Assembly: GCA_022315425.1 (NCBI GenBank)
Contig: JAIUPT010000028.1
Coordinates: 1,426,001 to 1,490,000, forward strand
Direction: 5' to 3'
Length of the DNA stretch: 64,000 nucleotides
From: Pseudevernia furfuracea
Lineage: Eukaryota > Ascomycota > Lecanoromycetes > Lecanorales > Parmeliaceae
Part shown: one piece after another, positions 32,806 to 43,550 of the stretch
Numbering within the stretch: the first letter of the stretch is position 1
Layout: every line of letters begins with the position of its first letter
The notes under the pieces: model-generated
What the model saw: the letters and a program-made list of their open reading frames with translations, nothing else
What the model was told of the DNA's origin: nothing
Databases searched by the model: none
Translations under genes and position numbers: made by a program

Positions 32806-33763
32806 ATTGAGCTAAATATGACCGATAAAGGTATGAAGGAAAATGGTGACCGAGAAGAGCGTAAAGAAACAGTCATCGCACCTTCTCTGGTTATATGTCC
32901 ATCTGATGGACAGATCTGCTCATATCGGTACGTCAATTTGGTCCACTTGTCAACCACTGATGAGCCATCTAGCTTCAGATATAAAGCAATTATTCCATTC
33001 ATTGACCTGCCAATCGGGTCCGAGCCTTACCACTCTACTCTACAGGGATCCTTCCTGCCAAGACCCTACTGAATTACGCAATAACCAAACACTCGTACCG
33101 ACGGGAATAGGATCTGCGATTGTACGATGTTGTATGAAGGCGCGGCACAGTCCATTCATTGGATTTGCAGAACGATTGAGGTAGCGCCAGATAGCGGAAA
33201 CAATTCAAAAAATTTGAGTGTCCGAGTACTTCTAAGCAGTCGAACCTCTAGGCCATGCGGAACAACCCCTGTAAAGGTTTAGTATACATACATATGAATG
33301 GGTATTTTTACTCACTTATGCCCCGGAGTAGATCCTACAATTGGTCAACTTGTTACCGCTACGCCAGTATTTAACGATAGCAGAACCAACTCATTGTAAC
33401 AAGAAAGGCAACCGCAGTTGCATAATTATGCTAAAGTTTACCCAAAGATCGTGGTTTCTCAGCTGACTGTTCCGCGGTCCTGCAGGTTCAGACTGCAGTC
33501 TGGGTGGTTAGGGGCAACTATACATTAGACCGATTGGCTTGTAGTAGTAACAGTAGATCCAAGACCTACAGGGTAACCCTGGTATGTCTTGCCGTACAGT
33601 GTCGCAGACGAGCCAGCTTTTTACAGGCCATGTTGACAATCTGCCACATTTTCCCATTATCCGAGGGTGGAAACGCATGTAGAAATTGCACCCTTTCTAG
33701 TCATTGGCTAACTTTCTGCGTTCATGTACTCATGACTCGAAGCTACCTTAGCGTACTAACGTT
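32806..33763. other. Intergenic, promoter side of the HDO-like gene
   Basis: No gene supported. It must hold the HDO-like promoter and the TyrRS terminator. No distinctive repeat was seen. Confidence 0.4.
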
Positions 33764-35141
33764 CTATGTCGTCTCAGGATAAGCCAATTTGTCAACGGCC
33801 TGCCATTCCGGATCATTCTTGTACATCTTGCGAACATGGTCCAGCAGATCATCCACCTCTTTAGCGACGGCAGTCTTGATTGTATCAGGTTGGATACTGC
33901 CGTCAGCAAGGCTGTGTTCAACGTCGCTATAGGATGAGAAAGTGCGGCACTTGCCATCTACCGATACCATGAAGGCCGCCCCTCTGGCAGCAGATTTTCC
34001 CATGGTAGTGTCACCGTTGGTGTATCCTGCTCCGTTGATCTCGGTCGTACCCATTGCGTTCTGCTTTTCCAGCTGAAGCTGCGCAATGGGAATCAGGACG
34101 TTCTTGAGTAAAGAGAGCACGCCATTTTTGGCCGTGTCAAGACCGTGCCATGGCGCTTCGACAATTTTGTCTTTGATGGCTTCAGCATCGTCTAGAAACA
34201 TAATTTTGGTTTTAGGTGGATGTGAGGATGACATCTTCGACCCATGGAGATTGGGAATCATAGGGTTCATCAAGTGCCCGCGCTCTCGATACCCCAACTG
34301 GGGAAGGAAGCGCTCAGCAAATGCAAAGATTCCTGCCTGTTTTTCACCGCGTTAGGTCCTGGGAAAACAAGACCAAGCTTGTTATTTGGAAGTGGTCATA
34401 CCTGATCTGCGCCTCCGAATTGGAAGTCCACGTCCAAGTGTTCCTCGGCCAAGGTCTGAATGCCAGGGCAGAACATGGGACTGAGCATGTCAGGATTGTA
34501 ACTTCGATCCCATGCGTCTTTGACTGCTTGCTGGGGGACCAGGGTACAGAGCCTCCACTGGTCCATAACCCACTCCCTTGAGAAGTGGTAAGACGACTCC
34601 TCGACAAAGGTGATCTTTGACGCGGAGATTCCGATGGACTCAAGGGCGGCAATAACGATGTACTTGTAGTAGTACATGCGCTGCCTTACTTGTGACATGG
34701 GATACTTGACATTGTCAAGGTAAGAGTACACGTCGAGCAGAACGACAATAATCTATTGGTCCGCGAGGTCAGCATGACGCGGCCAAAAGCAGAAAGAGAA
34801 GGGTTTGTTACCTCGACACCTGCTTTCAGGAAGTCCGCAAACTTCAACAGCGGGACATAATACCCGACATGTGCTAGAGTAGCATTAATGAATGAGGGCA
34901 AAGTGGATTTCTGACGGTACAGTCTGACTTACGTTTGCCTGTAGGTGATGTGACTGATGCAAGCATATGAGCTTCTATTGCCATTGAGCAGGCGTGGAAA
35001 TCACTCACCCCACAGACATTTTGGCGTTTTATTTGGGTCCTCCAGCGCAGATCGAATTGCGCCAATGCCAGTGACATATTCTGGGGGAATTCGCCGAGTG
35101 ATGAGGTCAAGCCTCTGATCCACAGAAAATGCGCTAGCCAT
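33764..35141 (-). CDS. Tyrosyl-tRNA synthetase paralogue with a rebuilt amino-acid pocket
   Basis: Five exons (35141-35009, 34953-34933, 34873-34812, 34752-34402, 34336-33764), all GT-AG and in phase, give 379 residues, the full length of a cytosolic class I TyrRS. Catalytic signatures are kept: PTGKPHVGYYVP (HIGH, residues 48-59) and HGSKMSSSHP (KMSKS, 223-227). FQFGGADQ, HLMNPMIPNL and GVLSLLKNVLIPI are also present. Against the conserved cytosolic pattern (recalled, not searched), Tyr39 is Leu43, Tyr166 is Cys167 and Asp173 is Ala174. The conserved DLHA histidine is Tyr81, and the YQLS glutamine is His128. Gln170 is kept. The enzyme should still bind ATP, but tyrosine recognition looks lost. 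There are no stops or frameshifts. It sits between HDO-like and PLP-decarboxylase genes, which suggests use in a pathway. A resistance copy is the alternative. Confidence 0.88.
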
Positions 35142-36431
35142 GAGGAAACAGTGTGTAGGTATACCGCGAGATCACAATAGCTTCAGTATTGACGACTGAT
35201 GAACCTTTTGCTCTGCCGAGACTTCAAAAGGAAGTAAAGAAGACAAGGCGGACAAGCAAAGGAAGAGAACTTAGAGGAAGAGAAGTGAGAGAAAGAGAAT
35301 GAAAGGAAGAGAATGAAAAAGGAAGAGATTATAAAAGGTGTCGCTGCTCCACTTCGAGCGGGAAGAAGCGAGACGGGAAGGTAACGATGGTACAACAGTT
35401 CTTTCATTTTTGTCCTCCACAGCAAGAGGTCACGTCACGACGCCTGCCGGTTAATTACAAGAAATCGGCGTCCATGATGTGGGGTAGGATGGACTATGGA
35501 GCGGGGAGTTGGCAGCCTTCCAATGCCATTTCTTTGAATACCAAATGCTTAGAGACCTCCAGAGGCTTTAAACCTCTACACATCTAACCTCTTGAAGGCT
35601 GGTCTGCTTGGGTAGCAAGGAGATGTTGTAGTAAGGTATTTGGGCGTTGCAAGAAGCATGTCAACAGTCAAAGCTTGATATCGCAACTTACTCCAAACGT
35701 GCTAGGCTCAAGCTATCAACTAGCGTGATATATTCTACGAACCGCCTTTTGTGGTCCCTTCGGCGTAAAATGTCTTCAGAAGAATAACTTTTGGCACCAT
35801 GTACAGAAAACATTGGTGTTGCAAACTTTTAGATCTGTTTACAAGGAAAAATCGCGAGACGTGACGAGCTTGAGCATCTCCCTCGGTCTTGGGTTTGCGG
35901 GAGCCATCGAAGCACCTTTCAACAACAGAGGCAGAAACCAGGGGACATGCTGAAAGGGTACAAGAGAGCGTGGCACATAGGCATATGTCTTTCAGGGTTC
36001 GGGCTGGTTACAAGTCTGCTGTACTGGATGGAGGCACTTTCTAAACAAGGAAAGAAATAGTATAGACTCTATCTTAGTACTCTTCAGCAGGCAGATTGCA
36101 AGCTCGTACGTTGCAATGCTGACGTTGAACATGTCGAATTCGCTGCATTCTAGAGCTTCTCACAACGCTTTTGTGATCGACAAGCAAAAGCTGAGGCTCA
36201 ATTTCGCTTTTGAGTAGAATTGCACCATGATCTCAAGCTTTTTTTTTCAAAATATCTAGGCTGAGGTATGCGCCTTGGCCGAGTTTTCCCAGAGCCTGCT
36301 ACTGACGATCCAATGGCTACGCCCCTGCAAGGAGAGTACAGCCACGCTACTCTTTTTGATATTGAGATGATTCAATTCGAGTTCTCTTCTGCCAAAAAGA
36401 ACGCGTTTGTGGTAGCAGCAAGTGTATATTA
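35142..36431. promoter_or_regulatory. TyrRS-paralogue upstream region with CT-rich tract
   Basis: No gene in 1.29 kb. On the coding (minus) strand a long CT-rich tract covers about 35225-35335, directly upstream of the TyrRS-paralogue ATG. Such tracts are typical of strong fungal core promoters. The rest shows no recognisable element. Confidence 0.45.
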
Positions 36432-38383
36432 TCAAAATGGGGATTTGAGCGTACCCACTTCATGTACGAGACGCTGTAGCGTAGTTTTTGTAGTATAACC
36501 ATTAACCACCACCCTGATGAAGCTACCGTGCGGCCCCGGCGCAAAGTCAATCATGAATCCTCGTGAAACCAGACGATCACAAATTGACTTAGTGTGCAGA
36601 GTCACTTCATCAACCGACACCTTAGTGATATCGCCGCTTCCATCCGGCTGATGATAGAAGCAGACCTGTAGACACGGTGGCGGAAATGTCGAAACGAGGA
36701 TCAGATCCGGGTGCTCTTGCACAAGGGAAGCTAGATATTGAGCGTTGTCGAACCCCGTCTCCACATAGCGACCCAATCCCTCGCGGCCTTGATAAATCCA
36801 GCTCAAAGCCAGTTTCAGACTGTCTCCTTTACGACCACACTGGAGCGTCGCATCCGCCAAATCCCAGCTAACCTCCTGGTCCTCGCCCGAATCCTGGTGG
36901 AAAAGATACCCGGCCTCGAACCTGTTGGCGCACCAAAAGACCCGCATGTCGCTAGCCAGCAGGAAAGAACAAGTGACCGGGACGCCGAGCATCTTGTGTG
37001 GATTCATGGTGATGCTGCGAGCTCGTTCAATACCCCGTAGCTTGTGCTTATGTTTGTCGGAAAAGATCACGGCACCACCCCATGAGCCATCGACGTGCAT
37101 CCACAGGCCCTCTTTATCACAGAGGTCCGCAATCTCGTGCAGCGGGTCATACGCGCCTAGGACCGTGGTTCCGGCGGTGGCGTTGACAAAGAAAGGCTCA
37201 AGGCCTTGGAGTCGAGCTTCCTTCAAAAGCGAAATCAGCACATCGACTCGCATTTGTCCTTGCGCGTCCACCGGCACTCCCCACACGTTCTTCGCTCCGA
37301 TGCCGCATGTTTGCGCCCCCTTTGTGATGCTGTAGTGACTGTCTTGACTTGTGAACACGACCAGGTTTCGGCCATTGTTACCCTTGTGTCGTATTGCTGG
37401 AAACGCGGTGTTACGTGCTATCACCATTGCGGCAAGGTTGGATGCTGAGCCGCCTGGATGCGTGCCGCCGCCGGCATAGGGACCCTTGAAGCCGAATGCA
37501 TTGGCGAGCTTTTGGCATGTGATTCTTTCAATGACGGAGAGCGCTGGTGAGACCTTGTAGACGTGAAGCTATTTTTTCACGAAGACAGAAGTTAACATGA
37601 TTCATCCCTAGAAAACAATAACAGCCCTTCTGAGAAAACGAATCTTAATCGGAGCTGATACGTACGTTGGTATTCAAGACTGCCAGGATCAACTCGCTGA
37701 CGACTCCAATGGGGTTCGTGGTGGCGTAAAGCTTGTGCAAGAAGCCCTGATGCCAGGTATTCACAGAGTATTGGAGAATTTTCTCCAATATTTCTGTTAG
37801 CCCGTCCTTGCCGAGGCCCTCGTTAGGGAGCACGAAACCGAGACGCTTGACGAGTTCTTTTGGCTCCAAAGGGTTGATGGAGGAGTCCTGGTCGATCGGG
37901 CCTGCCGTTTTGTTATGGAGACCCTTGAGTGCATCTTGAGCCTGATTCTTTCTGACAAGGAATTCGTATTCGTGCGAGTCTGACTTTCCGTTGTCGATCC
38001 CTTCAAGTGAATCTCCGTTGAACGTATCGGGTGGATCTTGAGCCCTTTTCTTATCGGCGTCGGCAATAAAAGGTATTAGCAGATCCTGCGTTGCCTTTAG
38101 AAGCTGGATGAGAGAGTGGAATTAGCGACATCGCTTTGGTGTTGATTAATGAGGTTTGGTTTGTATCTTGAGGACTTGACTTAGATCTCTCCTTTTCACT
38201 TGTTTGAATATTTGTCGCTGGAGCATTCTATAGTAGGATCGAACAAGGCGGGCTTACATCTGCGGTTTCGTGGGCGCGGTCAACGTAATAGTCACCAGTA
38301 TGATTATTGCGAGTGCCATTCAAATAAAAACCATTAGAATGAACGTGGCCATTAGTGAAGTTATGATCGACTGCAGGTGCCAT
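36432..38383 (-). CDS. PLP-dependent group II amino-acid decarboxylase (GAD/CSAD-like)
   Basis: Three exons (38383-38258, 38103-37666, 37568-36432) give 566 residues. After a low-complexity N-terminus come LLKATQDLLIPFIADADKK and SVNTWHQGFLHKLYATTNPI. PGGSASNLAAMVIARN is the phosphate-binding turn. SQDSHYSITKGA, FFVNATAGTTVLGAYDP and MHVDGSWGGAVIF (Asp348, pairs with the PLP pyridine nitrogen) follow. SITMNPHKMLGVPVTCS carries the Schiff-base lysine, Lys380. The pattern is that of glutamate, cysteine-sulfinate, aspartate and 2,4-diaminobutyrate decarboxylases. The substrate cannot be read from sequence. The frame is intact. It is next to, and on the same strand as, the TyrRS paralogue, so it may make or consume the amino acid that enzyme uses. 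Confidence 0.88.
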
Positions 38384-38764
38384 AACAATAATCTCGAGGA
38401 CATACAAACCGTGTGATGTCTATGACTGCGAGGGGGGAGGATATGAATGTAGGCTACGTCTCCGGCAGGACGATAACCATACTTATATCAAAACTTCTCA
38501 TTAGGCTGGACTAATCAATAGAATCATGCCCAATGGCTTGGGAGATGACGAGCTTGGTCGGTTAGCTTACAATATCATAAAATGGAAGGTATCTTCGCCA
38601 GTAGCATCTAGCTGTGGCAAAACGACAACCACCTGCAAGCACTGCGACGAGGTCAACACGAGATGCAGGGGCCTCTACCTTGACCTCCAAGCCACGTAGA
38701 GAGGAAGGGCCGGCAATCACAGGACAAGGTAGCTGTTTTAAATCATATTAACTTGATTTGAGCT

Positions 38765-39010
38765 TCAATGACTACGGAGGCCTGCACCAAAAGTCCTAGA
38801 CGCCAAGACTTCTGCGCGAAGAAGGATGTCGATTGTCGGATACTTAACGCAGATTTGCTTCGCCGCCCGAGACCAGTTTGCGGCCCGTTGCCGAATTTCA
38901 TGGCCAATGATATCTTTTAGCGTATTCAAAATCCTCTGCGTCTCTTGGCATTGGAGGTCCGACGCAACGTCTAAACCCACAACCAACTTGCAAATATTCC
39001 AAATAGACAA
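38765..39010 (-). pseudogene. Orphan coding-like fragment containing repeat copy B
   Basis: A minus-strand frame without an ATG reads ICKLVVGLDVASDLQCQETQ, RILNTLKDIIGHEIRQRAAN and WSRAAKQICVKYPTIDILLR, ending TFGAGLRSH. The composition looks like real protein. Fifteen of its residues also occur in the truncated copy at 11.1 kb. The family is not recognised. It is probably the remnant of a multicopy gene or element. Confidence 0.35.
38915..38966. repeat. Dispersed 52-bp repeat, copy B
   Basis: Matches 11064-11115 in the same orientation, 51 of 52 bases. Here it lies inside a longer open minus-strand frame, so this copy is closer to the parent sequence. Confidence 0.85.
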
Positions 39011-40150
39011 AATTGGAAGCTATACACACCTCAGCCCTATCAGTCATGCCTTCCACACGCACCAATGGCCCACCAACCACCCCGCCGCCCCTCCCCCAGT
39101 CCCGTACTCGCAACGCAGGCAACCGCCCTACCAATTCGCGACGGCGCAGCAACGTCAAAATTTTGTTGTGTTTAATGTGTTTAAGCCTTTCTTTTAATAA
39201 GGCAACTAAAAGTAAATCTACCGATGCGCTTTCCAGGAAGTTTCAGGGTCGCCTTCCGACAATCTAGAGTTTTGGTGCAGATACTTGTACATGGACTTTG
39301 ACTTGCTGACTTGGATACGACACCAGAAGATGCTAGTCTCATTCTCATCAGGTATAATGTCTCACACTCTCTTCCCTTCTTCCGAACGAAAGATGGTCTT
39401 TTGCTCGTCCAAATTTCTTGGAATGCTTGACTGTATTCAATCAGTGGTGATGATCAAAGGTTCATATATGCAATGTTACAGATAAATCGAACAAGCAGAG
39501 GTCTCAGATGAGTGATTTGGGTAATGAATTAGAGTCTTTTGCCGGGAGCGTCGGAATGAGCATTTAATCATCCTCTAAGGGCAGTTGCAAAGTGTAAGCA
39601 GACAGGCTCAACCTAGTACGCTCCGAGTTGGTCATCCATGACACGCTGAGAGCTCATGGAACCAGTGGCAAGTAGGGTCTTGCTCCGTGAAAGGAATATA
39701 TCGACCTAAATTGTTCTCGAAGTAGTCCATACGAACGCTCCATGCGCGCCATACGTTGAGGCGCTGATTCTAGAAAAAAAGCAGAGACAGCGGCGACAGC
39801 GAAAGCGTATGGCAAAAGGACGGTGAAGAGTAAGAAGGGTTGAGCGGAAATTTGAGAGGCTCTGCACCGCTCATGGGGGTGGAAACGTTTGGATGAGACC
39901 TCAGCATGCTAAGAGTAAGTGTATAGGATATTTCGACAGCGACATTAGCTGGAGTGCTGCAGTGCGGGCGAGATATTCGACGAAACAATGAATGAAGATC
40001 ATTCTCTCCTTAAATGAAGCATCTTCCAATAGCTACAACAATGGCCATGTCCATGCTTTTCAGCGTCAGTATTATCACCGTTGAATGGAAATGGTGGGGA
40101 GGAAAGCCTCGGAGATGCTGGAAGGTGCTGAGTTTATAGCGACGAGATGT

Positions 40151-40185
40151 GAAGAGGAAGAGGAAGAGGAAGAGGAAGAGGAAGG
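40151..40185. repeat. (GAAGAG)n microsatellite
   Basis: Repeats of GAAGAG/GAGGAA give spurious poly-Glu and Arg-Lys frames. Confidence 0.8.
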
Positions 40186-41224
40186 AAAAGGTCACATGCA
40201 AGGGATCACATTTCCCTTGCATTTACTCTCCACGACTGATGCTTTGTGTAGTAGCCAGCCGAAGCTTTCGAGCAGAACCGAGTTTTGTTTCTTCTGACGA
40301 CGAGGCTGGGGCCAAAGATGCGAAGCAGGCGATACAGAGGAGGGACGAGTGTTGGCATTGATATAGAACGACATGCTCAAGGATGCAGATGCAGATTCTT
40401 GACTAGCCAGAATGTGGCACTCTATTGACAAGCTGAAGAGACAGGAAAGGGATTCAGCGACTAACTCTAGAAAGTAAAGTTTAGCGATGTCGAAGGGTAG
40501 GTACTCTTAGGGGGAGCGGGGATCGCAGATCATTTCAAGCGGGGTATATAAGCTTAAGCCAATTAGATTTAGGTGGGGGGAGCCCAGTTTAAAGGCTTGC
40601 TACATAGGTAAGGTAACATTGAGATTTAGAGTCTGCTAGAATGATTTTTACCACAGGCACAAGGGCCGATACTCTAGCAGCCGCCAGCGTCTCCGCGAAT
40701 CGGACAGGCTTACCGGGCCCACGCGAACATAGGGTTGGGCCAAAGCAGACTCCAGGGGCCGGTCAAAATGAAGGTATTATAAATTCTCCACCGTTCATTA
40801 TAAAAAGACAAAGTGACCGGGACAGAAACAAGCCTAGTCAAAAAATATATATCATTTCAACGGATCACTAAGCCTGACTGGGCCTGCTTGATGTAATTAA
40901 TGTAAGTCTAGGATTCAGCTCCAACGTGAAAAGCATGTGGTCATTATGTCGTGACTGGACCCTCACATGGCGCGAGACGAAACATTTCCCCGGAGTAGAT
41001 GCGAATTTGCTCTGCGAAATGGCGAACCTCCATCCATTTCCCCTCCTGCTCCTTTCTCCTTCTTTCAGCCTTGGCAGAGGCCTAGTCAAGAACGATGTCA
41101 TCTCCCGACCCACTAGCACCCCCTCAGCTGTTCGTTTGCTTTGGGCGTCACACAGTCAGCGCTAGTAGGCAGTGGAGAAGGAGTTGCCACCTCAGGCTCT
41201 ACACCGATGGTCGAAATCTTCGCG

Positions 41225-41640
41225 TCGTAATAAAAAGATCATTATCTTAATAATTATTATCGTGATTAAGAAATAAAGAGCTTTAATAATTAAGACGAAA
41301 GCTTATAAGAAGAAGAAGATTATATGTTTACCTTATATATCTAATCGTGGGTTATAAGAAAGTATTAATAAAGGATATCTTACTCTAATAGATATTAACA
41401 TTGTAATTAAGCTTATTAACTCAAAGCTAATTAAAGCTTCTAAATTCATAAATCTTCAAGATAAATACAGAGTGAATCGTATGATTAACGAATAACGAAC
41501 TAGTAAAGATTAAGTAATATATCTAAGTATTAATTAATGTCGCTAACGTTATTACTATAATACATACGTTTTTAAGAGAATCATCTATAAGAGACGCACT
41601 TACCTCTTAATGAGAAGTTACTTTTTATTAGACCACATAT
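41225..41640. repeat. Very AT-rich tract, probable RIP-mutated repeat remnant
   Basis: Over roughly 400 bases the sequence is dominated by TTAATAATTA-like strings, with many TpA steps and few G or C, unlike all neighbours. In Pezizomycotina such islands usually mark repeats mutated by RIP (CpA to TpA). No transposon protein can still be read. Confidence 0.6.
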
Positions 41641-41726
41641 AGTTATTTCAGTGCCTTAGATAGATTCTTCGAACCTACGATCTCGATCGTCTTTACACAC
41701 CACGAGAGTAGCCTTTACAGTGTCGA

Positions 41727-43481
41727 ATGGAGATTGACAGCACGGCTCGGACCGCCACTACTGACCGAGCTTGGGCAAAAGAGGAACTGGACAAAAAGCA
41801 GGCTCACATTCGATGGCTGAAAGCAGAGAACGATCACCTGAGGAGAGCGAACAGAAAGATAGCAATGGAAAAGGATGAAATGATAAGAGCCTATACGCAT
41901 CTTGCTAAGCAAAATGCGCACTGCCGGCGCTGTCTGCAACGTCTCGATACTAATGACCGAAGCTTGTCGATCGTACCTATCGAAATTGAGAAAAGGCAAG
42001 ATACGGAGATTCCATTGGCGAAGGACTCTCAAGCCATAAGCGCTGCAACCCATCCTACAGCAAACAAGGGTCCCAACCTCCTAACCGCTTTAGTACCCAC
42101 TGACTCAGCTTCGTCAGATAGCAATGTTTCTTCCTTGTTCTCCGATGTGTCGCCTACCCTGACGTCGAGGGATACTCTGCCATCATCTACGTCCAGTCCT
42201 AGAGGTGTCTCGCCTGTACGCACGTCCAGCCATGCCTCGTCTACCCCTAGCGGCCTTCCTGAAAACAGCAGGCACCGCAGGAGAGCAGATTCGCTAGCAC
42301 TCAGAGCAGGACAAGCGGCTTCTTCAGACCAGGATTCGCGTCATGAGGACCCTTTGGTTCAGCCACGTCTGGTCTATGGGGATGCCGAAGAGGTTTTGGG
42401 TGAGTTAAGCGAAGTAGACCTGTTGGCGGAGACGTCATCGCGACGCCACCGCGTCGACCATGAAGAGCGGTCCCCATCGCGAGCATCTTCTGAAGTTTCG
42501 ACGCAGTCTGCGTTGGAACCGAGGGAAGAGAATGCAATCATGGCAGAAGCAGGGTCTGACGAACAAGCCTCGGCCGACTCGTTGGACTCATCTTCAGCTG
42601 AGACAGATGAGGACTCTGACGAGGACTCCGACTTGGACCCCGCTCCTTTCGTAGATGCCAACGAGGAAGCGAAAGAGGTCAGCGGCAATAACGAGGAAGT
42701 CTTCGAACAAGTTCCGCCAACAATACATTACCGGAAGGGACCGGCTAGAAGACGTTTAGATAGCGCCCAAAACACAAATGAGGCCTATCCGGCAGCCAGG
42801 GATGCGGGCTCATCCAAAGCTCATTCCACTAGTCCCAATGAAGTATCCTCAGCGTCGAGAAATCCGAACCCGAGAGCACCCCACAACCCAACGACCTTGG
42901 GGAGTCAAAGCTCGGCAACGTTAGGTTCGAGTGCACAGTTTCCGCTAACTCGAGCGATCCCGGCAGCGTCTGCACCGGCCACGGCTGGGCAAAGGTGTGA
43001 CCAGCCTGCATATCAGGGCGAGGAAGAAACTGATGTAGACCTGAAGACTGCGATCCGAGAAAGCTACACGAAGTTCGCGCTCAGCGGCCAGCGGCTGAGA
43101 TTCTGCTATGAGCCTCAGACGCTGGATCCTACTGCGATCAATCTAAATACTAATTGGAAAAAGCGTTCGAAGCTGAATGGATCAGTCGTAAAGAAACTGC
43201 TACAGATGGGGTCTGAGATATCTGTCTTCCTTCCTGAATCAGACAGTGAAAAAGCGATCAGAAAGGAAACCGAATTGATACGACGTCTGTGTAAATGCAA
43301 CCGTAATCAAACGGCTAGTGGCAGCCTCAGAGAGGTTGTGGGAGCCCTTCGCCGGGAACGAGACGTGACAAAAGATGAATTGAACCTGATCGAGTTTGAA
43401 ATCTATTCCACCTTGATTGTCATGAAATGTCGAAGCGAGAGCGAGGCTAGTCACCTGTTCCCAGGTTTCAATGACGTTTAA
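41727..43481 (+). CDS. Large disordered protein with N-terminal coiled coil, unknown family
   Basis: One open frame of 584 residues from an ATG at 41727. Residues 15-65 (EELDKKQAHIRWLKAENDHL, IAMEKDEMIRAYTHLAKQNA) form heptad-like coiled coil. Residues 100-420 are Ser/Pro/Glu-rich and disordered, with an acidic run (ETDEDSDEDSDLDP). The C-terminal 150 residues look folded (DVDLKTAIRESYTKFALSGQ, LRFCYEPQTLDPTAINLNTN, LREVVGALRRERDVTKDEL). I do not recognise the family. Its layout, a coiled coil and a disordered linker leading to a small C-terminal domain, suggests a scaffold or regulatory protein. Two more models follow on the same strand within 1.4 kb and might belong to the same transcript. 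Confidence 0.6.
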   Translation: MEIDSTARTATTDRAWAKEELDKKQAHIRWLKAENDHLRRANRKIAMEKDEMIRAYTHLAKQNAHCRRCLQRLDTNDRSLSIVPIEIEKRQDTEIPLAKDSQAISAATHPTANKGPNLLTALVPTDSASSDSNVSSLFSDVSPTLTSRDTLPSSTSSPRGVSPVRTSSHASSTPSGLPENSRHRRRADSLALRAGQAASSDQDSRHEDPLVQPRLVYGDAEEVLGELSEVDLLAETSSRRHRVDHEERSPSRASSEVSTQSALEPREENAIMAEAGSDEQASADSLDSSSAETDEDSDEDSDLDPAPFVDANEEAKEVSGNNEEVFEQVPPTIHYRKGPARRRLDSAQNTNEAYPAARDAGSSKAHSTSPNEVSSASRNPNPRAPHNPTTLGSQSSATLGSSAQFPLTRAIPAASAPATAGQRCDQPAYQGEEETDVDLKTAIRESYTKFALSGQRLRFCYEPQTLDPTAINLNTNWKKRSKLNGSVVKKLLQMGSEISVFLPESDSEKAIRKETELIRRLCKCNRNQTASGSLREVVGALRRERDVTKDELNLIEFEIYSTLIVMKCRSESEASHLFPGFNDV

Positions 43482-43550
43482 TCAGCTGAGCCGAACTAGT
43501 TCGAGGAAACGGTCACAGAGTTTAGCGATTACCAATGCAACCTGCTCGGA

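Larger units (their letters stand above)
38384..41220. other. Gene-poor interval
   Basis: No intact gene is supported in 2.8 kb. It contains copy B of the dispersed repeat within a minus-strand coding-like frame, a GA-rich microsatellite near 40.15 kb, and a TATATAA string near 40543. Scattered small frames have no family resemblance. Confidence 0.45.

Noticed and set aside
33764..35141. Ordinary housekeeping TyrRS
   Set aside because: Tyrosine-pocket residues equivalent to human Tyr39, Tyr166 and Asp173 are changed and the gene sits among accessory metabolic genes. Not excluded until a second TyrRS is found in the genome.
38610..38698. Cysteine-rich string (CGKTTTTCKHCDEVNTRC)
   Set aside because: Looks vaguely like a zinc cluster, but spacing does not match Zn2Cys6 or C2H2 patterns, and there is no start or continuing frame.
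41655..41690. TTCGAA string resembling a tRNA T-loop
   Set aside because: Flanking bases do not pair as a T-stem on either strand, and no anticodon or acceptor arm was found. No tRNA gene is supported in the window.
42029..43011. Several minus-strand frames under the 584-residue gene
   Set aside because: Shadows of a Ser/Glu-rich coding sequence, without motifs.
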